The position numbers and the translations under genes were made by a program. The notes below the pieces were generated by a model. That model was given only the letters and a program-made list of their open reading frames with translations, did no database searches and was not told the origin of the DNA. A DNA stretch of 5,108 bases from an uncultured Alphaproteobacteria bacterium (GTDB taxonomy: Bacteria > Pseudomonadota > Alphaproteobacteria > Rs-D84), in contig CALCEG010000093.1 in assembly GCA_937900435.1 (NCBI GenBank), positions 1 through 5,108 on the forward strand, read 5' to 3'. Of this stretch, positions 4,576 through 5,108 are shown piece after piece. The number at the start of each line of letters is the position of its first letter. The stretch's first letter is position 1.

Positions 4576-5108
4576 ATGGCAAGATTTGATAAAAAATGGT
4601 GGTTAGGTCATGTTGCTGCAACAACTTTTGTTGTTGGACTGGTGGTGCTTTGTGTGCCTGGGTGCAATAAATCGAAAGACGCAGAAGAAGAAAAAGAACA
4701 GGCGGCTAGTGCGGTAAATATTGCAACAGAAAAATTAAATCAAGCAACAGCAAAAATGGATAGCTTGTTCGTTGTAAACGGTGATTTGAAACAAGATAAT
4801 TTGGCAAAGTCAGATACTATACGCGAACAGAAAAAAATTATTTCTGCGCAACAAGATTCTATTGTTGGTTTGAACAAAACTGTCGCAGATAAGGATAGTC
4901 AATTAAAAGTAGTTGCGGCAGAGTTGGAAGACTGTAAACAGAATAAAACAGCAATAAAAAAATCAAATCCAACTAAGAAACCGGTTGTTGTAAGCCGTCC
5001 AGTCGTACAAGTTGTTGATACTGTGTCAAACCCAAATTCTTCTGCGGCGTTGGTGCGTGTTAATGCGTCTGAAAACAGCGGTAACATCATTGTTAATGGT
5101 GCGCCTGC
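4576..5108 (+). CDS. Membrane-anchored or lipoprotein-like coiled-coil protein, partial at 3' end
   Basis: 177 codons are visible and the frame is open at the window edge. A basic, Trp-containing n-region (MARFDKKWW) is followed by a hydrophobic segment (residues 10-29) ending LCVPGC. Cys30 could be a lipidated cysteine, but Pro at -2 is unusual for a lipobox, so an uncleaved membrane anchor is equally possible. Residues 33-125 are charged and helical, probably coiled coil, with a further Cys at 120. Residues 130-150 are Lys/Pro/Val-rich (KKPVVVSRPVVQVV), resembling a periplasm-spanning linker before a C-terminal domain that lies outside the window. A strong promoter and ribosome binding site suggest substantial expression. 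No family is recognised. Divergence from the cysteine-rich operon hints at a shared envelope role, which is inference. Confidence 0.8.
   Translation, partial: MARFDKKWWLGHVAATTFVVGLVVLCVPGCNKSKDAEEEKEQAASAVNIATEKLNQATAKMDSLFVVNGDLKQDNLAKSDTIREQKKIISAQQDSIVGLNKTVADKDSQLKVVAAELEDCKQNKTAIKKSNPTKKPVVVSRPVVQVVDTVSNPNSSAALVRVNASENSGNIIVNGAP

Noticed and set aside
4899..5090. Minus-strand open frame of 63 codons
   Set aside because: It lies within the rightward gene, which has promoter, strong ribosome binding site and anchor segment.

Overview
The window looks like a chromosomal piece from a Gram-negative bacterium. Evidence for this is the Sec-type signal peptides, a C-terminal OmpA-like (peptidoglycan-binding) segment and sigma70-type promoters. 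Base composition is moderately AT-rich. The mix of cysteine-rich secreted proteins and an OmpA-like tail reminds me of uncultured host-associated Alphaproteobacteria, but that is recollection and no marker gene here tests it.

Layout: two divergent transcription units share a 127-base spacer (4449-4575). Leftward (minus strand) is a tight three-gene locus. Gene 1 (3582-4448) is a secreted cysteine-rich protein. After 18 bases comes gene 2 (1931-3563), a secreted protein with the same cysteine module, then a glycine-rich segment, a charged helix and a low-complexity tail. Directly abutting it (TAA then ATG) is gene 3 (80-1930), a large secreted protein with two short glycine-rich hydrophobic segments, CxC/CxxC repeats and an OmpA-like C-terminus. 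Rightward (plus strand) is one gene (4576 to past the window edge) for a membrane-anchored or lipoprotein-like coiled-coil protein, preceded by a near-ideal promoter and ribosome binding site.

The main result of reading all frames is that gene 2 is broken into three reading frames. Adding one G in the G4 run (2549-2552) and one G in the G8 run (2256-2263) restores a single 544-codon frame that ends exactly one base before the gene 3 start codon. Gene 3 seems to suffer a similar one-base shift at its C-terminus, inside its OmpA-like domain. These are homopolymer errors in the assembly, real decay, or (at G8, which forms an in-phase G GGG GGG slippery heptamer) phase variation or programmed frameshifting.

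The second result is a six-cysteine module, roughly C-x6-C-x4-C-x6-C-x12-C-x6-C, occurring in recognisable form four times across genes 1 and 2, plus one interrupted copy. This suggests the two proteins are related and disulfide-bonded. A reasonable inference is that genes 1-3 form an envelope or cell-surface assembly, with gene 3 anchored to peptidoglycan. The function is not known to me.
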